From the NCBI GenBank assembly GCA_004151065.3, contig NWUY0300044139.1, positions 1 to 23,665 on the forward strand: a stretch of 23,665 bases of DNA. Reading direction: 5' to 3'. This document shows positions 9,228 to 20,199 of the stretch, piece after piece. Origin of the DNA: Larix sibirica (Eukaryota > Streptophyta > Pinopsida > Pinales > Pinaceae). Each line of letters opens with the position of its first letter. The stretch's first letter is position 1. The position numbers were made by a program, and so were the translations under genes. The notes under the pieces are model-generated. The model was not told the DNA's origin. It did not search any database and saw only the letters and a program-made list of their open reading frames with translations.

Positions 9228-10394
9228 AAGAAATGAATTTTTTGTACCCCATTTGGGATCATATGGGACATGTTGTGTGTAAGGAAGGTCTAGTTATCGA
9301 TCCGATGAAGATTGCAGTCATAGTCAATCTGGTGGCACCAACATTTGTGTAAGGCTTACACACAATATTGGAACATACTAGCTAATAATTTTTTTTTATT
9401 ATCAAAAACTATGCCAGTATTACAACGCCACTAGAGGAGTTGTTTAGGAAAGAATTTAAGCATGTCTGGATGCAATAGTGTCTGCAGGCGTTGGATACTT
9501 TGAAGGAGAAATTGGTTACTTCATCGATCTTAATCTTTCGAGATTGGACATGCATGTGGATGTGTCATCAATAGCGCTGGGAGTAGTCCTAGCACACCTT
9601 GGAGAATGAGACATTAATCACCATGTTTCCTTCACCAACAGAAAGCTATCCACAGCTGATAAAAATTATACCACGACTAAGTGTGAAGGCTTGGCGATGG
9701 TGTATGCTTTGCATAAATTTCGACCTACTTGTTGGGGAGTGCCTTTAAGTTCTTCACATATCATTCTACTTTGAGGTAATTGGCCAACAATCCAGTGTTG
9801 GGGGGGCACATCTGTTGATGGCTATTCCTATTTCAAGAGTTTGACTTTGAGTTCATTGTCAAGCCCATGAAGCACAATGTTGGCCCGGATCATCTATCAA
9901 GATTTGAATCTGGGGAGGAAGGAGGAAGTTTGAATGACGATCTCCTTGACACGTAGTTATTTCACATTGAGGTTGTACCAAAATAGTTCCATGAGATTGC
10001 AACATTTTGGCTTATGGTCACGCCCTAGAGGGTTATACAGTTACTTAGTGCAGACTTTCAGTTGATTGTAGGAAAACTCTATAAGCTAGGAGCTGATGGT
10101 ATACTATGTAGATGTGTGCTAGAACATGAACGATAACCTATCTTGCAAGAAGCACATGAAGGCATAACTAGAGGACATTTTGCAAGGAAGGCTATTGCGC
10201 ATAAGGTGACGTGCGCAGGAATTTGGTGGCCTTCTCTATTACAAGAAGCTAAGATATACTACAAACAATGTAATGTTTGTGAGCGAGTGTGAAATCTGTC
10301 GTGCAGGGATGAGATGTCTCTCTTCCCTGTCACTGCACTCGAGCCTTTCGAGAAATGGGCTATTGATTTTGTGGGTCCGATCAACCCACCAACA
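9228..10394 (+). pseudogene. Pol segment copy 1: RT thumb, RNase H, integrase start
   Basis: It begins at the RT motif IFCTPFG and proceeds through a heavily broken RNase H (TTPLEELFRKEFKH; YHSTLR with Tyr where the third catalytic Asp belongs) to the tether FIVKPMKHNVGPDHLSRFES. It continues to the integrase zinc domain (HEGITRGHFARK...CNVC) and the first catalytic Asp in FEKWAIDFVGPINPPT, where it stops abruptly at 10394. The same order is then repeated from 10395. Copy 1 has many more stops than copy 2 in RNase H. Confidence 0.85.
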
Positions 10395-10395
10395 N
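10395..10395. other. Ambiguous base n at the duplication junction
   Basis: The only n in the window falls between the integrase motif GPINPPT and a return to RT (ECIFCTTFGILLGH). The preceding 45 bases (10350-10394) are identical to 11560-11604. An unresolved base precisely at a domain-order break raises the chance of an assembly join. Confidence 0.9.
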
Positions 10396-11604
10396 AGGAG
10401 TGCATTTTTTGTACCACATTTGGCATACTGTTGGGACATCTTGTGTGCAAAGAAGGTCTACTAGTTGACCTAGTGAAGATTTTAGTCATAGTCAATTTTC
10501 CTTCCCTAACACATGTGAAAGCCCTGCACACAACATTGGGACATATTATCTATTATAGAAAATTTATCAGGAACTATGTCAATATTACAACGCCACTAGA
10601 GGAGTTGTTGAGAAAAGAATTTATGTATGAATGGATGTCAGAGTGTCCATAAGCAATGGACACACTGAAGGAGAAATTGGTTAATGCACCGATCCTAATC
10701 TTTCTCGATTTGATGCGCATATTCCATGTGCATGTGGATGCATCATCAATAGCGTTGGGAGTGGTCCTAGCCCATCCTGGGGAAGGAGACATTGATAACC
10801 TTGTTTCCTTTTCCAGTAGAAATCTATCTACAGCTAAGAAAAATTATACCACGACTGATCGAGAATGCTTGGTGATGGTATATGATTTGTATAATTATTG
10901 CCATTACTTGTTGGGGAACGACTTCAAGTTTTTCATATACCACTCTGCTTTGAGGTATTTGGTCAACAAGTCAGTGTTAGGTGGGTGCATCTGTCGATGG
11001 ATGCTCCTATTAATTTCATGAGTTTTAGTTTGAGGTCATTTTTAAGCCCAACAAGCATAATGTTGGTCTAGATCATCATCTGTCAAGACTTGAATCTAGT
11101 GAGGAAGGAGGAATTCTAGATGATGATCTCCTATATGTGCAATTGTTTCGTATTGGAGTCATACCATATTAGTTCAATGAGATAGCATCAATTATGGCAT
11201 CTATTCATGTGGTGATAGACTATACATTTGCATAGTGAATATAGTTGGTAATGCATAGTGCATACTTTCATTTAATCGCAAGACATCTCTGCAAGATGGG
11301 AGTTGATGGCATACTATGCAGATGTGTGTTGGAACATGAAAGGACGCTTCTTCTTAGAGAAGCACATGAAGGAATATAAAGAGGAAATTATGTAGGGATA
11401 GATACTAAGCACAAGCTGCTTTGTATAGGGTTGTGGTGGCCTTCACTAGTCCAAGAAGCTAAGATCTACTACAAGCAGTGTGATGTTTACTAACCAATCG
11501 GAAAGCCATCATGCATGGATGAGAAGTCTCTTTTTATCGTCATTGCGGTTGAGGCATTTGAGAAATGGGCTATTGATTTTGTGGGTCCGATCAACCCACC
11601 AACA
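10396..11604 (+). pseudogene. Pol segment copy 2: RT thumb, RNase H, integrase start
   Basis: This repeats the content of 9228-10394 with obvious divergence. An open frame (10314-10652) covers IFCTTFGILLGHLVCKEG and TTLGHIIYYRKFIRNY. A second (10656-11021) holds a well-preserved RNase H with HVHVDASSIALGVV, YTTTDRECLVMVY and LRYLVNKSVLGG. The third catalytic Asp is again Tyr (YHSALRY). After that the frame is badly broken until MDEKSLF at 11515 and the first integrase Asp (WAIDFVGPINPPT). The repeat is about 1.2 kb. Confidence 0.85.
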
Positions 11605-12470
11605 CGCAAAAATGGTGCCCGGTACATCATTACTATGACAAAGTACCATAAAAGATTGTTAAAGGTCGCACTATTAAGGATTGTACCTCGAAGACTATCT
11701 CACGGTTCATATTCGAGCATATCATTACCAAGTTTGGTTTCCTGAAGATGTTGATGAGCAATTAGGGAACCCATTTCCTGAATTCCACCATCCACCCTAG
11801 CATAAGAGTTCATGACACACCATCAGAAGAGCATGGTGTATCATCCATAGGATAACAGTACAGTGGAATCATTTAACAAGATTTTGGAGCAGGCACTTAC
11901 AAAGGTCTACAATGTACAACGCGACGATTGTGATCAACACATTCCAACAATACTATGGGAATACAGGACAATGTGCAAGAGGCTCACAAAGCAGACCTCG
12001 TTCAAATTGGTTTATGGGAATGAAGTAGTAATGGAACTAGAGTTTGTTGTCCTTAGTCGGTGCATAGCTTTAGCCACAAAAATGACAGATGATGAATCGT
12101 TTATGCACAAATTTGAGGATCTAATGGCATTAGAAGAAGAATAGTTCATTGCAGGGTTTATCTAGGTTGTGGAGAAGCAACAACGAAAATCCTGGCATGA
12201 CAGGCACATTAAGAATAAGACCCTGGAAATGGGTGCATTGGTGCTGATGCATGGTAGTAAGTTTTGAAGACCCCTGAGAAATTGATGATGAGATGATTGG
12301 GTCCATTTAGGATCGTGTTCATCAATTAAGCAGGCGTAGCAAAGCTTGCCACCTTGGGATGACAATTAATGAAGGGGCTCATCAATGGGAGTCGCTGTAA
12401 GCCATATCATGGCCCATAGAGGCAAGAACACTTGTAAGCTAGTGACAACAAAAAAGAGGAATTTAAAGAA
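11605..12470 (+). pseudogene. Integrase catalytic core and C-terminal domain
   Basis: It continues from copy 2 with KNGARYIITMTKY. Then frameshifts occur, and the second catalytic position reads MSN-stop-GTHF, where MSDQGTHF-type is usual, so the Asp is lost. The Glu-bearing helix is present (TVESFNKILEQALTKVYN, open at 11863-12144), with ILWEYRTMCKRLTKQTSFKLVYG. The C-terminal part (KSWHDRHIKNK, then a broken DLVLL-like strand) fades by about 12470. No chromodomain is recognisable. With Asp missing and stops present it cannot integrate DNA. Confidence 0.85.
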
Positions 12471-13412
12471 TTTGTGTTACTCAGTTTCCTTACAGTCATC
12501 TGTTTCATTTGTTTTTTTTAGCTATGATATCATATGGCCAGTCTTCATTACAATTAAGAAAGGTTGTTAAGTGATAATGTCAATTTTAGTCTTAAGATCA
12601 TGAAATAATTAGTATTAAATGTTGGGAATCAAGCAACATCAAGTCAGTAGTCAAGTCGTGAGCCAAATTACTAGTCCAGAAGAACAACACACTTTTAGCC
12701 ACTATTGCGCCACTCACCCATCCGTTGGCAATCACCACGTCGGTTACTTAGTCGATGCCTATCAATTCATCATTTATTAAACCATTAGTTGTCAAGCCAC
12801 AGTCATCAACTGGATGGTCATCAAGTCGTCATGCATCTATCTATTATACATCATTCCACTAGATGTACCATACATGTCAGACAAATTTTGTGTCAATTGC
12901 AACCTTCTTTTCCATATTTAGAAATATTGGTGAAGGACAATGCCATAAAGAGAAATTACTTCTTTAAAACATTGCTCCAAAAATTAACATCACAAAGGAC
13001 ATGGAAGATTTTTTGTCAACCCTAGTCAGATATCCCGCATGAATAGAGTGGTAGTGCATAGAAAGAGAGGCAACCTGCATGAATGAAGGTGGCAACACAT
13101 AGAGGAAGAGAGAGCCTATGCATAATTGCTCGTCCAGTCGAGCATTCAAGGCGAGGGCACACAGAGAAAAAGAGATCCTATGTATAGTGTCCATCCCATC
13201 CAACATTAAACATGAGAGGCATGGGGGGGAGAGCAGTAGATGTGGTAGGTTATCCTGTCTATCACACCTGCCTATAAGAGAAGTCGAGGATGAGGAAAGA
13301 GACATCAACGTGCTGAGTAAGTGAAGAGCTGAAGTAAGAGTTGCTAAGTGAGTTGCAACAATTGTTTTGAGAAATGAGGAGAGTTAGTTCGCCTGAGAGT
13401 AAGTGAGAAATC
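12471..13412 (+). other. Spacer between integrase and the extra ORF
   Basis: About 0.9 kb without recognisable coding content, inside the element. It contains repeated short CATCAAGTC/GTCAAGTC words (12636-12825) and a purine-rich stretch (13050-13180). It could hold the leader or splice acceptor for the downstream ORF, but no single site stands out. Confidence 0.5.
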
Positions 13413-16080
13413 ATGGTGACTACCCTAGTGGCAAAGAAGAGCCGCATGAAGACCAAAGTCGTCAAGAAAAACACATTGCCAGAGGTACCAATTTTGGCAA
13501 AAGTGGAGATTAAGGGCCCATTGTTGGGCAGGGTGCCCTTTTTGAAGTATCCAGAATACAATATCCTGGATGAGACACAGTTTCCCGAGCTGGGTTTAGA
13601 GAGGTATACTGAAGTGAAGCGAACTGCTAGAGGAGCGGAAAGCATGCAACCGCAATCCTGGGCATGATAACTCCATCAATTAGGCATAGTGGCCCTGATG
13701 AACGTCCAACACTTTGGAAGGGGTGACGCCATTAACTGCTGCACATAGTTTCTCTAGTCGCCTCCAAGGAGGGTACATTTGGCTCGACCAAAGGTACGAG
13801 ATCACATATATGGTGATTCGGTTGGTCTTTAGGCTTCTACGTAAGGGTGTGGATCCCGCGGGAGTCATGTCTCGCGCATCTGTAGAAGAAGTATACAAGA
13901 AGTACAAGACTCGTTGAGATTAGTGTGGGTGTATCATATATGCGATATCAGAGCACTGGGTGTAATTTGCAGTACAGATCCTTGCGTGCAAAATCTTGAG
14001 AAAGTGTCGCAAGGATGAGTGCCCGACAGGAGTAGTAGTAGCAACATAGAAGTGCGCAATGGGCACGCCATGGGGCAACAAATGGCTTGGGTTCCCTACC
14101 TAAGGCAAGAGTTCTTCCAAAGCTACCTAGATGCGTAGGATTGTGGTACTGAGTTCCACTATAGTTGGGTTCTATTGCTAATTGCGATGGTTGTATGGAA
14201 GCCACCACCAGGCTACAACTATGACCACGCCACCCCAGAAGACTTCGTAGCGGCGAAGTTTCTAATTTTGCATCGCCAACCCACCAAAGTATTCCAAGTG
14301 GATGTGGAGACTTTGCTTCAACACTTGTACACAACCATGTTGAATGCTACAACAGAGTCCTTCCAAATTATATAGTCCATTGTGGACCGATACAAGGATG
14401 TGGTGGTTTTTGAGGTCGATTGCCACAATGTCCTCATTTAAACGCGCGTAGAGCCAAGGTATGATGCCGACATCTTGTCATTCTGCATCATAGCTTAGGA
14501 TGTCAAGAACACAATCCTGCAATGGACACAACATTTACATATGCTCTCATACTCTGATTTGGAGATTTTGGAAGACATGGGTATACAACAGAAATACCGT
14601 AAAGGTGAGTCCACTAGCTCTATCCCACCAAGGCAGTAACCACACTTAACTAAGAAGCGCACACGCAAGACAATTCCCTCACAAAAGGTGAAGGATGCGA
14701 AGAAGAAACCAAGGAAATCCCCTTCCCCCCACCAAAATAAGATCTGGAGGAGGAAGAGGAAATTGAATAACATTTTCCATCAGTCAGGACACCTAGAACT
14801 AGACCACCTGGGTCAATCCGCCACAACATCTTTGATAAATTTGGGAATGCACTAGAGTAAGCACCAGAGCAAGCACCAAAGCCAATGCAGGAGTCAACCA
14901 ATGTGATGGGCCATGAGACAGAAGAATAGAGTATCCCGCAAAGACAACAGGTGGAAACTAGCACTCACTTGATCTCGAACATAATTTAGCAGTTGCAATC
15001 GAACCTAGAGGTTACATAGATCCTCCAGAAGGATAACAAGGACCAACTCCAGGAGCTTCAAATGGTCATGCATATCACACTAGGAACATCAGTGGCGTAG
15101 AATTCATAAGAAACAGCCTTAACTGTGTACAAGAATTGTAGAAGCATGCATTTCATATGAAGTTGAAGCTGAACCCATTAGCCATCACTACAATTCAGCC
15201 CCTTTTTACCTCTGACACCCAACCTTTGCCATATAACAAACTAAACCTACATATGGTCCCAACACCAGACTTGTAAGATTACATGATTGAGATTTTTGTC
15301 GAGTTGGGAAAGCGTCATGTGCAGCTAGGCCACTCGTATTCCGGGTTGAAACAAACGCACACAAAAGTGGTATGTGCACAAGACAAGCTGGAAGCTGAAG
15401 TAGACAAGGCATGCGTTGCACTCCCATCTCCTAGTTCTTCAACTGGCAATTAGCTATAGCTCTTGCAAAAGATCATCCACATCATAGCCATAGTAGTTGT
15501 GTTCCAGTAGGAAGCAACGTAACTTCAGGCGCAAGTGAAACCACAACCCTCCCCGGAGGAATCAGAGCTAGATAGACAAGTTGAAGAAGTCGTGAAAGCT
15601 CTGGAAAAGATGAAGCATAGTATGACAACCTTGAGAGGGGTGGTTGATTACAGTTTTAATATCTGGAACCATTTGCAGGATGTCCTTGAGCTCCAACCAA
15701 GTAAGGAGATTCGTGAATGTGAAGCTCAGGTAAGTATGAAGAAACTGAGATCGATGCAGTTGTCGATCTTCGCAAGGAAGGAAGCAATGGTAGAACTTAC
15801 CAACCTGACCAAGCTAATCTCAAATAATAGAGCAGAGAGGAAGTTGGTCACCAGCATTGTTGTCGAGGCACAAGCATAAGCGCATAAGCATTTTGATAGC
15901 CTATCGAAGCTCCACACCAAGGCATCCGATTTTCTTCCACTTGTAGAAAAGGTGAAACCAGAGGTAGGGAAGAGCAAGAAGGAAGATGTGGAGTCTTTTT
16001 CTAGTCAACTCAATGAAATTTTCATGGAGTTCGAGCCTATCAACAATAGTTTCTAGAATTTTTGTAGTGATCTACGCATA
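13413..16080 (+). pseudogene. Extra post-integrase ORF with coiled-coil C-terminus
   Basis: Downstream of integrase, in the same sense, a long decayed reading frame begins with an ATG at 13413. It holds a Lys-rich start, then LKYPEYNILDETQFPELGLERY and KRTARG. After a stop comes GVTPLTAAHSFSSRLQGGYIWLDQRYEITYMVIRLVFRL, then KILRKCRKDECPTGVV, then LLIAMVVWKPPPGYNYDHATPEDF, in three frames. A Lys/Pro/Gln-rich middle follows (14650-15150). The last part, open at 15535-15879 and continuing past one stop to about 16080, is rich in Glu, Lys and Leu with heptad-like spacing, so probably coiled coil. I see no signal peptide or strong membrane segment, so it does not look like a retroviral envelope. 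The position matches the extra or env-like ORFs known in some plant gypsy lineages. Function unknown. Confidence 0.6.
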
Positions 16081-16144
16081 CGCCTACCTTCGGTGGCCAC
16101 GCTGGAACCATGAGTTGTGTGGCTCGGGATGAGCCATAGATTAG

Positions 16145-16155
16145 TGTTGGGGGCC
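16145..16155 (+). other. Candidate polypurine tract
   Basis: GTGTTGGGGGCC directly precedes the 3' LTR start. The TTGGGGG core is short for a polypurine tract but is in the right place for priming plus-strand DNA. Confidence 0.4.
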
Positions 16156-16760
16156 TATTGGTGCCCAAGTTTTTGGACCATTCATTGCGCGTCGAGCCAT
16201 ACAATTAGAAGCAGTTGCACTCCAACATAAGTTAATTAGAACTGCACATCGAATCAGTTAGAGAATGCAGGCCATAACAGTTATGTAGTTTTGGGAACTG
16301 TAGCCTACATGAAGGCCTAATTTGTAAAGGGAAGGGCGTTATTAGTTTGAAGTTTTTTTGAGTCTTTAGTTTGGTTGTATTTTTTTCCATACTGTATTGT
16401 GATGATGAGTGATTTCCATTAATTTGTTGAGTTGAAGCTGTAAGCAATGAGGCGTATCAAGTTTTTTCCAATAATATAATGAAGTTGTTGTCTCATATGT
16501 GGCATGACGCACTGTGTTTATGTTTGGATCTATGATGATTTCTTAGTAGTTCAACGAATGAATGTTAATAGGATAATGATATTTATGCATAGCTAAGTAA
16601 AGAACTATTAACATGATGAGTAGAAAGAACCCATTCCTTCCCATGCAACTTGATTCAGGTCTCTGTATAATTTCATGCGTGCGTCTCATGTGAGACCTTA
16701 CTCTGCTTGCAGAGTATTGAAAATGTCGATGCTTGTGGGGTTTTTGTTCGTCATATAGGT
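16156..16760 (+). repeat. 3' LTR of the gypsy element
   Basis: This aligns with 3519-4131 from TATTGGTGCCCAAG to about CATATAGGT. The first dinucleotide is TA instead of TG. Point differences and small indels are spread along the pair, so the insertion is not recent, yet blocks of about 60 bp are nearly identical. Confidence 0.85.
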
Positions 16761-18050
16761 TGAACCTTGGGTCTGATACACTACAACCAACACTACCCAC
16801 TATCACCTCATTACTTCGTCCTCTCAATTTAGGTTTTCTCCCTTCCAACACAATGGTGGTATACCTAAGTAGGATTGCTAAGGCTATGGAGTGGAGGTTC
16901 TATGTGTTGATTGAAGGGTAAGCCTTAACAAAATAAAGTTGTAGTACAATAGAAGGAAATGGAAATGGGGAAGGGTATATGGAAAGAAAGGAGATGGAGG
17001 AAGAGCGAAACAAGCAAATGAAATGGTGAGGGACCCATGCCTATCAATATAAGGGCTACTAGAGTCGTGAGACATTTGTTGGATTCGTCATTTCAAATTT
17101 TGAAAGTTTTGAGTTTTGGTTGCAATAATGGAAGGACATACCAGTGCAAGATAAAACAATTGAGCTATAGGAAGTGACACCATGGTCATCTAAATATTTA
17201 GGTGCAAGGAAGAACAATAGGTAGAGTGCCAAACAACCAAGGAAAAGGCGGGGCAAGGAGAGCAACACTTGGTCGAGGAAGATGAAGAAAACTAGGAGTC
17301 AATCAAGCGAGTGAAGAGGAAAGGCACCGGTGCTAGGAGAGACCTCTATGTACCTTCTCATCTCTTTACAATAAATATAATGTAAAGGTTTTGTCCCGAG
17401 TAAGACAATGATACCAAACTGTTTAATCAATGGAATTAGTTGTATTTGCTAGCCATGTACTAGATCATCACATTCAATAATGAAATAAGAGTCTTCTTTA
17501 AAAAAATGATTTTCTTGTTTATTTGTGGTGATGATGTTTATCCATTATTGTGCTTAATGGCATGCCTACATTTGTGTAGTTTATGGTTAAGAGTAATGCT
17601 TTATATGTTTATGTATATTGATTTGGTTATATTTGATTGATGGTAACCTCTGAGTTAACCTACAACATGTTTGGTCATGATAGTCACATTGCTCAAGCCC
17701 TGTAGTTCCTTTCATTGTAACATTGCGCTTCAGTTGAGACCTTCCCTCCCTGAAGGATCGAATATGCCAATGCTCAAACTATAACAGGCCCCCATATTGG
17801 ACACCTCTACAGAGCTCGGTCTGGAATCAAGCCAATAGACGGTTTTGTTGTCAATACCCTTCAATTGTATCTATGACACTTTAGCAATATGATTGGTGAG
17901 TTAACCCAAAGTTATATAAAAGATTGGTAATTCGATCAAATCAACCGCTTCAGAGAATAGCCTTATTGATGCCAATGGAAGGACGATGGCCATGATAGTT
18001 ATTAAATCTTCTGGATATAATTCTTAGTGATACCATTTAGTTGAAGAAAT
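16761..18050. other. Non-coding stretch between two gypsy elements
   Basis: No domain is recognisable on either strand. Purine-rich parts lie at 16935-17030 and 17200-17340. The part at about 17334-17790 resembles the end of the nearby LTRs in plan (AATAAAT/AATGAAATAA region, then GTTGAGACCTTCCCTC...AATATGCCAATGC, compared with GTGAGACCTTACTTTG...AAATGTCGACGC). Confidence 0.45.
17334..17790 (+). repeat. Possible diverged LTR related to the gypsy LTRs
   Basis: The right part (about 17730-17775) aligns with the terminal LTR segment near 4060-4105: a GAGACCTT core is followed by a C/T-rich word and AATATGCCAATGC. Upstream lies an AATAATGAAATAAGAG block like the LTR's AATAATATAATGAAG. Similarity in between is weak. 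It may be a solo or truncated LTR of a sister family. Confidence 0.3.
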
Positions 18051-18054
18051 TAGA

Positions 18055-18243
18055 GGAGTGTTTGTGACCATCCTAGATGTTTAATCGTTCAATCTATGAT
18101 TTGTTTATGTGAGATTGTCTATATGATTTTCTCCTAATTGGAGCTTAACTTGGAATCAGTTCTATGATGTGATCTCTAGAACACGGTGGGGGGAGGCCAT
18201 GAGGAGGGTTTTGGAAGATGTTACTATGTTTTCCTAGGAGTTT
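18055..18243 (-). pseudogene. RT beginning of the minus-strand gypsy element
   Basis: After the stop that ends the protease frame, the minus strand reads LLGKHSNIFQNPPHGLPPP and, after a frameshift, RDHIIELIPS. This is the classical run-in to plant gypsy RT (F-PP-GLPP...RDHxIxLxPG). Stops then follow and no palm motif survives. Confidence 0.7.
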
Positions 18244-18780
18244 CTATAATCCCCTTGGATCAGTGTTTGGACATTCATCAACCATTCCTTCCATAGCATA
18301 GAAATGTAAGAAAAAAACTTGAGCCATGTTTTTAATCATTTTTTTCCATTTTAATGGATGAAACAATTTGGGCAGGAGGGAAGTTGATACCGTGAACCTT
18401 GCACTTTTCACATTTTCATAGAATCTTATAAATTGTTCATGTAAATTTAATCCTACTGTGACGAGTGTTTCCAACCATTGGGCCCCTAAGACAATGCTGG
18501 CCCCTCCAATTGCCATAGCATACATAGGTGATTTTAAGTTGTAGTCCTTTATAGCTATCTCCACCTTATGGCGTTTCCCATCGCACGAGGTAGTATTGTT
18601 CACTGGTATTGATACTTGGAAACTGGAGTTGGGGTAGATGAATATGTTTAACTATTTTGCTACATTGGAATCTATAAAATTGTGTGTACTTCCACTATCA
18701 ACCAACATTGTCACTTTAGTGTTGTTGATGTATCCAAAAAAATTGAGAGTTTGGGGTTGAGAGATAGCAGTCATCTCATC
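18244..18780 (-). pseudogene. Aspartic protease of the minus-strand gypsy element
   Basis: The frame 19053-18652 ends with TLNFFGYINNTKVTMLVDSG, then STHNFIDSNVAK. VDSGSTHNFI is the retropepsin active site with an intact D-S-G. A stop precedes the second half (18603-18244), which has GKRHKVEIAIKDYN, AIGGASIVLGAQWLETL and LHEQFIRF. GxxIVLGxQWL is the closing motif of this protease group. Confidence 0.85.
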
Positions 18781-19794
18781 CACCGAGAGTGTTGGAGTGA
18801 CATTAGCTTCCTTTGTGTGGGATTCGATGTCATCTGTTTCTAAGTCCGAAGAAGATACATCGCCAACCTCTTCATCATTATGATCGTTATCATTATTTTC
18901 ACATAGAAAAAACTTTTTGCTTTTACATTTATGCCCTGGATGCCAATTAGGAGCATTACACTTACGACATGGATTGCTATCCTTCTTTGGATTTGTTCTT
19001 AAGTGGGGCAGTATATAAGCAACTGGTTGATGTGTTTTTTTGTTTTTCTTCAATTAGTTTCACTTTTTGACGTGCATGTTCAACATCCTTGACATCTAGT
19101 AATTTAATCTCGTTTTTGAATACTTGGTTTCACCCCACCAATGACAATTTGTAGAAGGTGATTGTTAGGTACGTCATCAACATGGGTAGCCAACACCAAG
19201 AGACTGTTAAAATATTCATCCACTATCCCATTTTGTTGTAGATGAGTAAGCTTGGTGTAGATTATGTCCTCTTCCATCTCCTGAAATCGTTTAAAAAAGT
19301 TTTTCTTGAAAGTGTCCCAGTATCTCACTAGTCCCCCCCACATTTAGAATCCCACCATAGAAACCAATTGCATGTTGATGTGTATAGGTACATTGCCACA
19401 ATGTTTATTTTGTAGTTCTCATCATATATTTGGTGCATCGCAAAATGTTTTTCAATTCTATTGATCCATCGTATGCCATCTCGATTGTCTTCCCTGTTAA
19501 ACTTTGGTATGTCAATTTTCACTTTGTGTATGACATTGTAGTATGGGCCTATATTTGGTTATGGGGATGAGTTTGGGTTACTCATTCCTTTACTATTGTT
19601 TTTTAATGAGTCGATTTCGAACTTGATTGTACACATTTCGTCATCTTTTTTATCACATTTATTTCTATTTCTTGCACTAAGCTTGGTAATAAACCTTGAA
19701 TAATCTTCATAACTCTCTTAACCATCTCATCTTCAACCTTTTTTTCTGCATCCGTATCTTTGGGAGGATTCCTCTCCGTATTTCTCATATTCAT
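18781..19794 (-). pseudogene. gag of the minus-strand gypsy element
   Basis: From an ATG at 19794 come a charged N-terminus (MNMRNTERNPPKDTDAEKKV), then KIDIPKFNREDNRDGIRWIN and RIEKHFAMHQI (19522-19328), then WDTFKKNFFKRF, YTKLTHLQQNGIVDEYFNSL (19343-19104). These are Retrotrans_gag features. A zinc knuckle, CRKCNAPNWHPGHKC, with five residues between the second Cys and the His, lies at about 18940-18984. Acidic residues follow. Several stops and at least two frameshifts break it. Confidence 0.85.
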
Positions 19795-20179
19795 GATTAA
19801 AAAGATTTAGAGGATATGAAAGTATTAACTCATAATAATAGTATGAAAGGTTAAAAGGTAATTATTATTATTAATATTTTAATAATAATAATAGTTTTAA
19901 ATTTTAATATGAGTGGATGGATTAGCGTGGGCATGGGGGGAGTAGTGAAGGATGAGGCGTGGAGCAGATAACTACACATGGGCATGGGGGATAGGGGAAG
20001 GGATTGATGCGTGGGTGAGTGGGAAAGCGTGGAGCATTTCATAGAAAAGGGAGCGATGAGACAGCGTGGAGAGATGGGAGGTATGAGAATGATGAGGGCA
20101 AGTATGAAGGAGACGAGGAGTGATGCGTGATGAATGTAGGATTCTTCTTGATCGGGAGCACGCTTCTTGGCATCATGAA

Positions 20180-20196
20180 CCAAGCCTCCGATACCA
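20180..20196 (-). other. Primer-binding site, initiator-Met tRNA type
   Basis: On the minus strand TGGTATCGGAGGCTTGG begins three bases (AGG) after the LTR end. TGGTATCAGAGC is the usual sequence complementary to initiator-Met tRNA; this copy has A to G and one extra G. Confidence 0.75.
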
Positions 20197-20199
20197 CCT

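Larger units (their letters stand above)
3519..16760 (+). mobile_element. Degenerate Ty3/gypsy LTR retrotransposon, ~13.2 kb
   Basis: Two clearly homologous LTRs (3519-~4131 and 16156-~16760) bound an internal region read in the plus direction. In order it holds a gag-like N-terminus, capsid domain, zinc knuckles, aspartic protease, a second capsid-like domain, RT, RNase H and integrase, then an extra ORF and a short G-rich tract before the 3' LTR. The order PR-RT-RH-IN marks Ty3/gypsy rather than copia. Every domain is interrupted by stops or frameshifts, so the copy cannot be autonomous. It is unusually long, partly because a ~1.2-kb pol segment is present twice. I could not find a convincing 5-bp target-site duplication, and the exact LTR 3' ends are uncertain by about 10 bp. 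Confidence 0.9.

Noticed and set aside
14495-14964. Hydrophobic minus-strand frames opposite the post-integrase ORF
   Set aside because: No motif and antisense to the Lys/Pro/Gln-rich middle of that ORF.
17406-17418. GATACCAA, a possible minus-strand primer-binding site
   Set aside because: No LTR-like end next to it, and only the first eight bases match.
18029-18036. GATACCA on the plus strand, reading TGGTATCA on the minus strand, as another primer-binding site
   Set aside because: It lies within or past the RT remnant, not after an LTR end, and the following bases do not match tRNA. An 8-mer is expected by chance.
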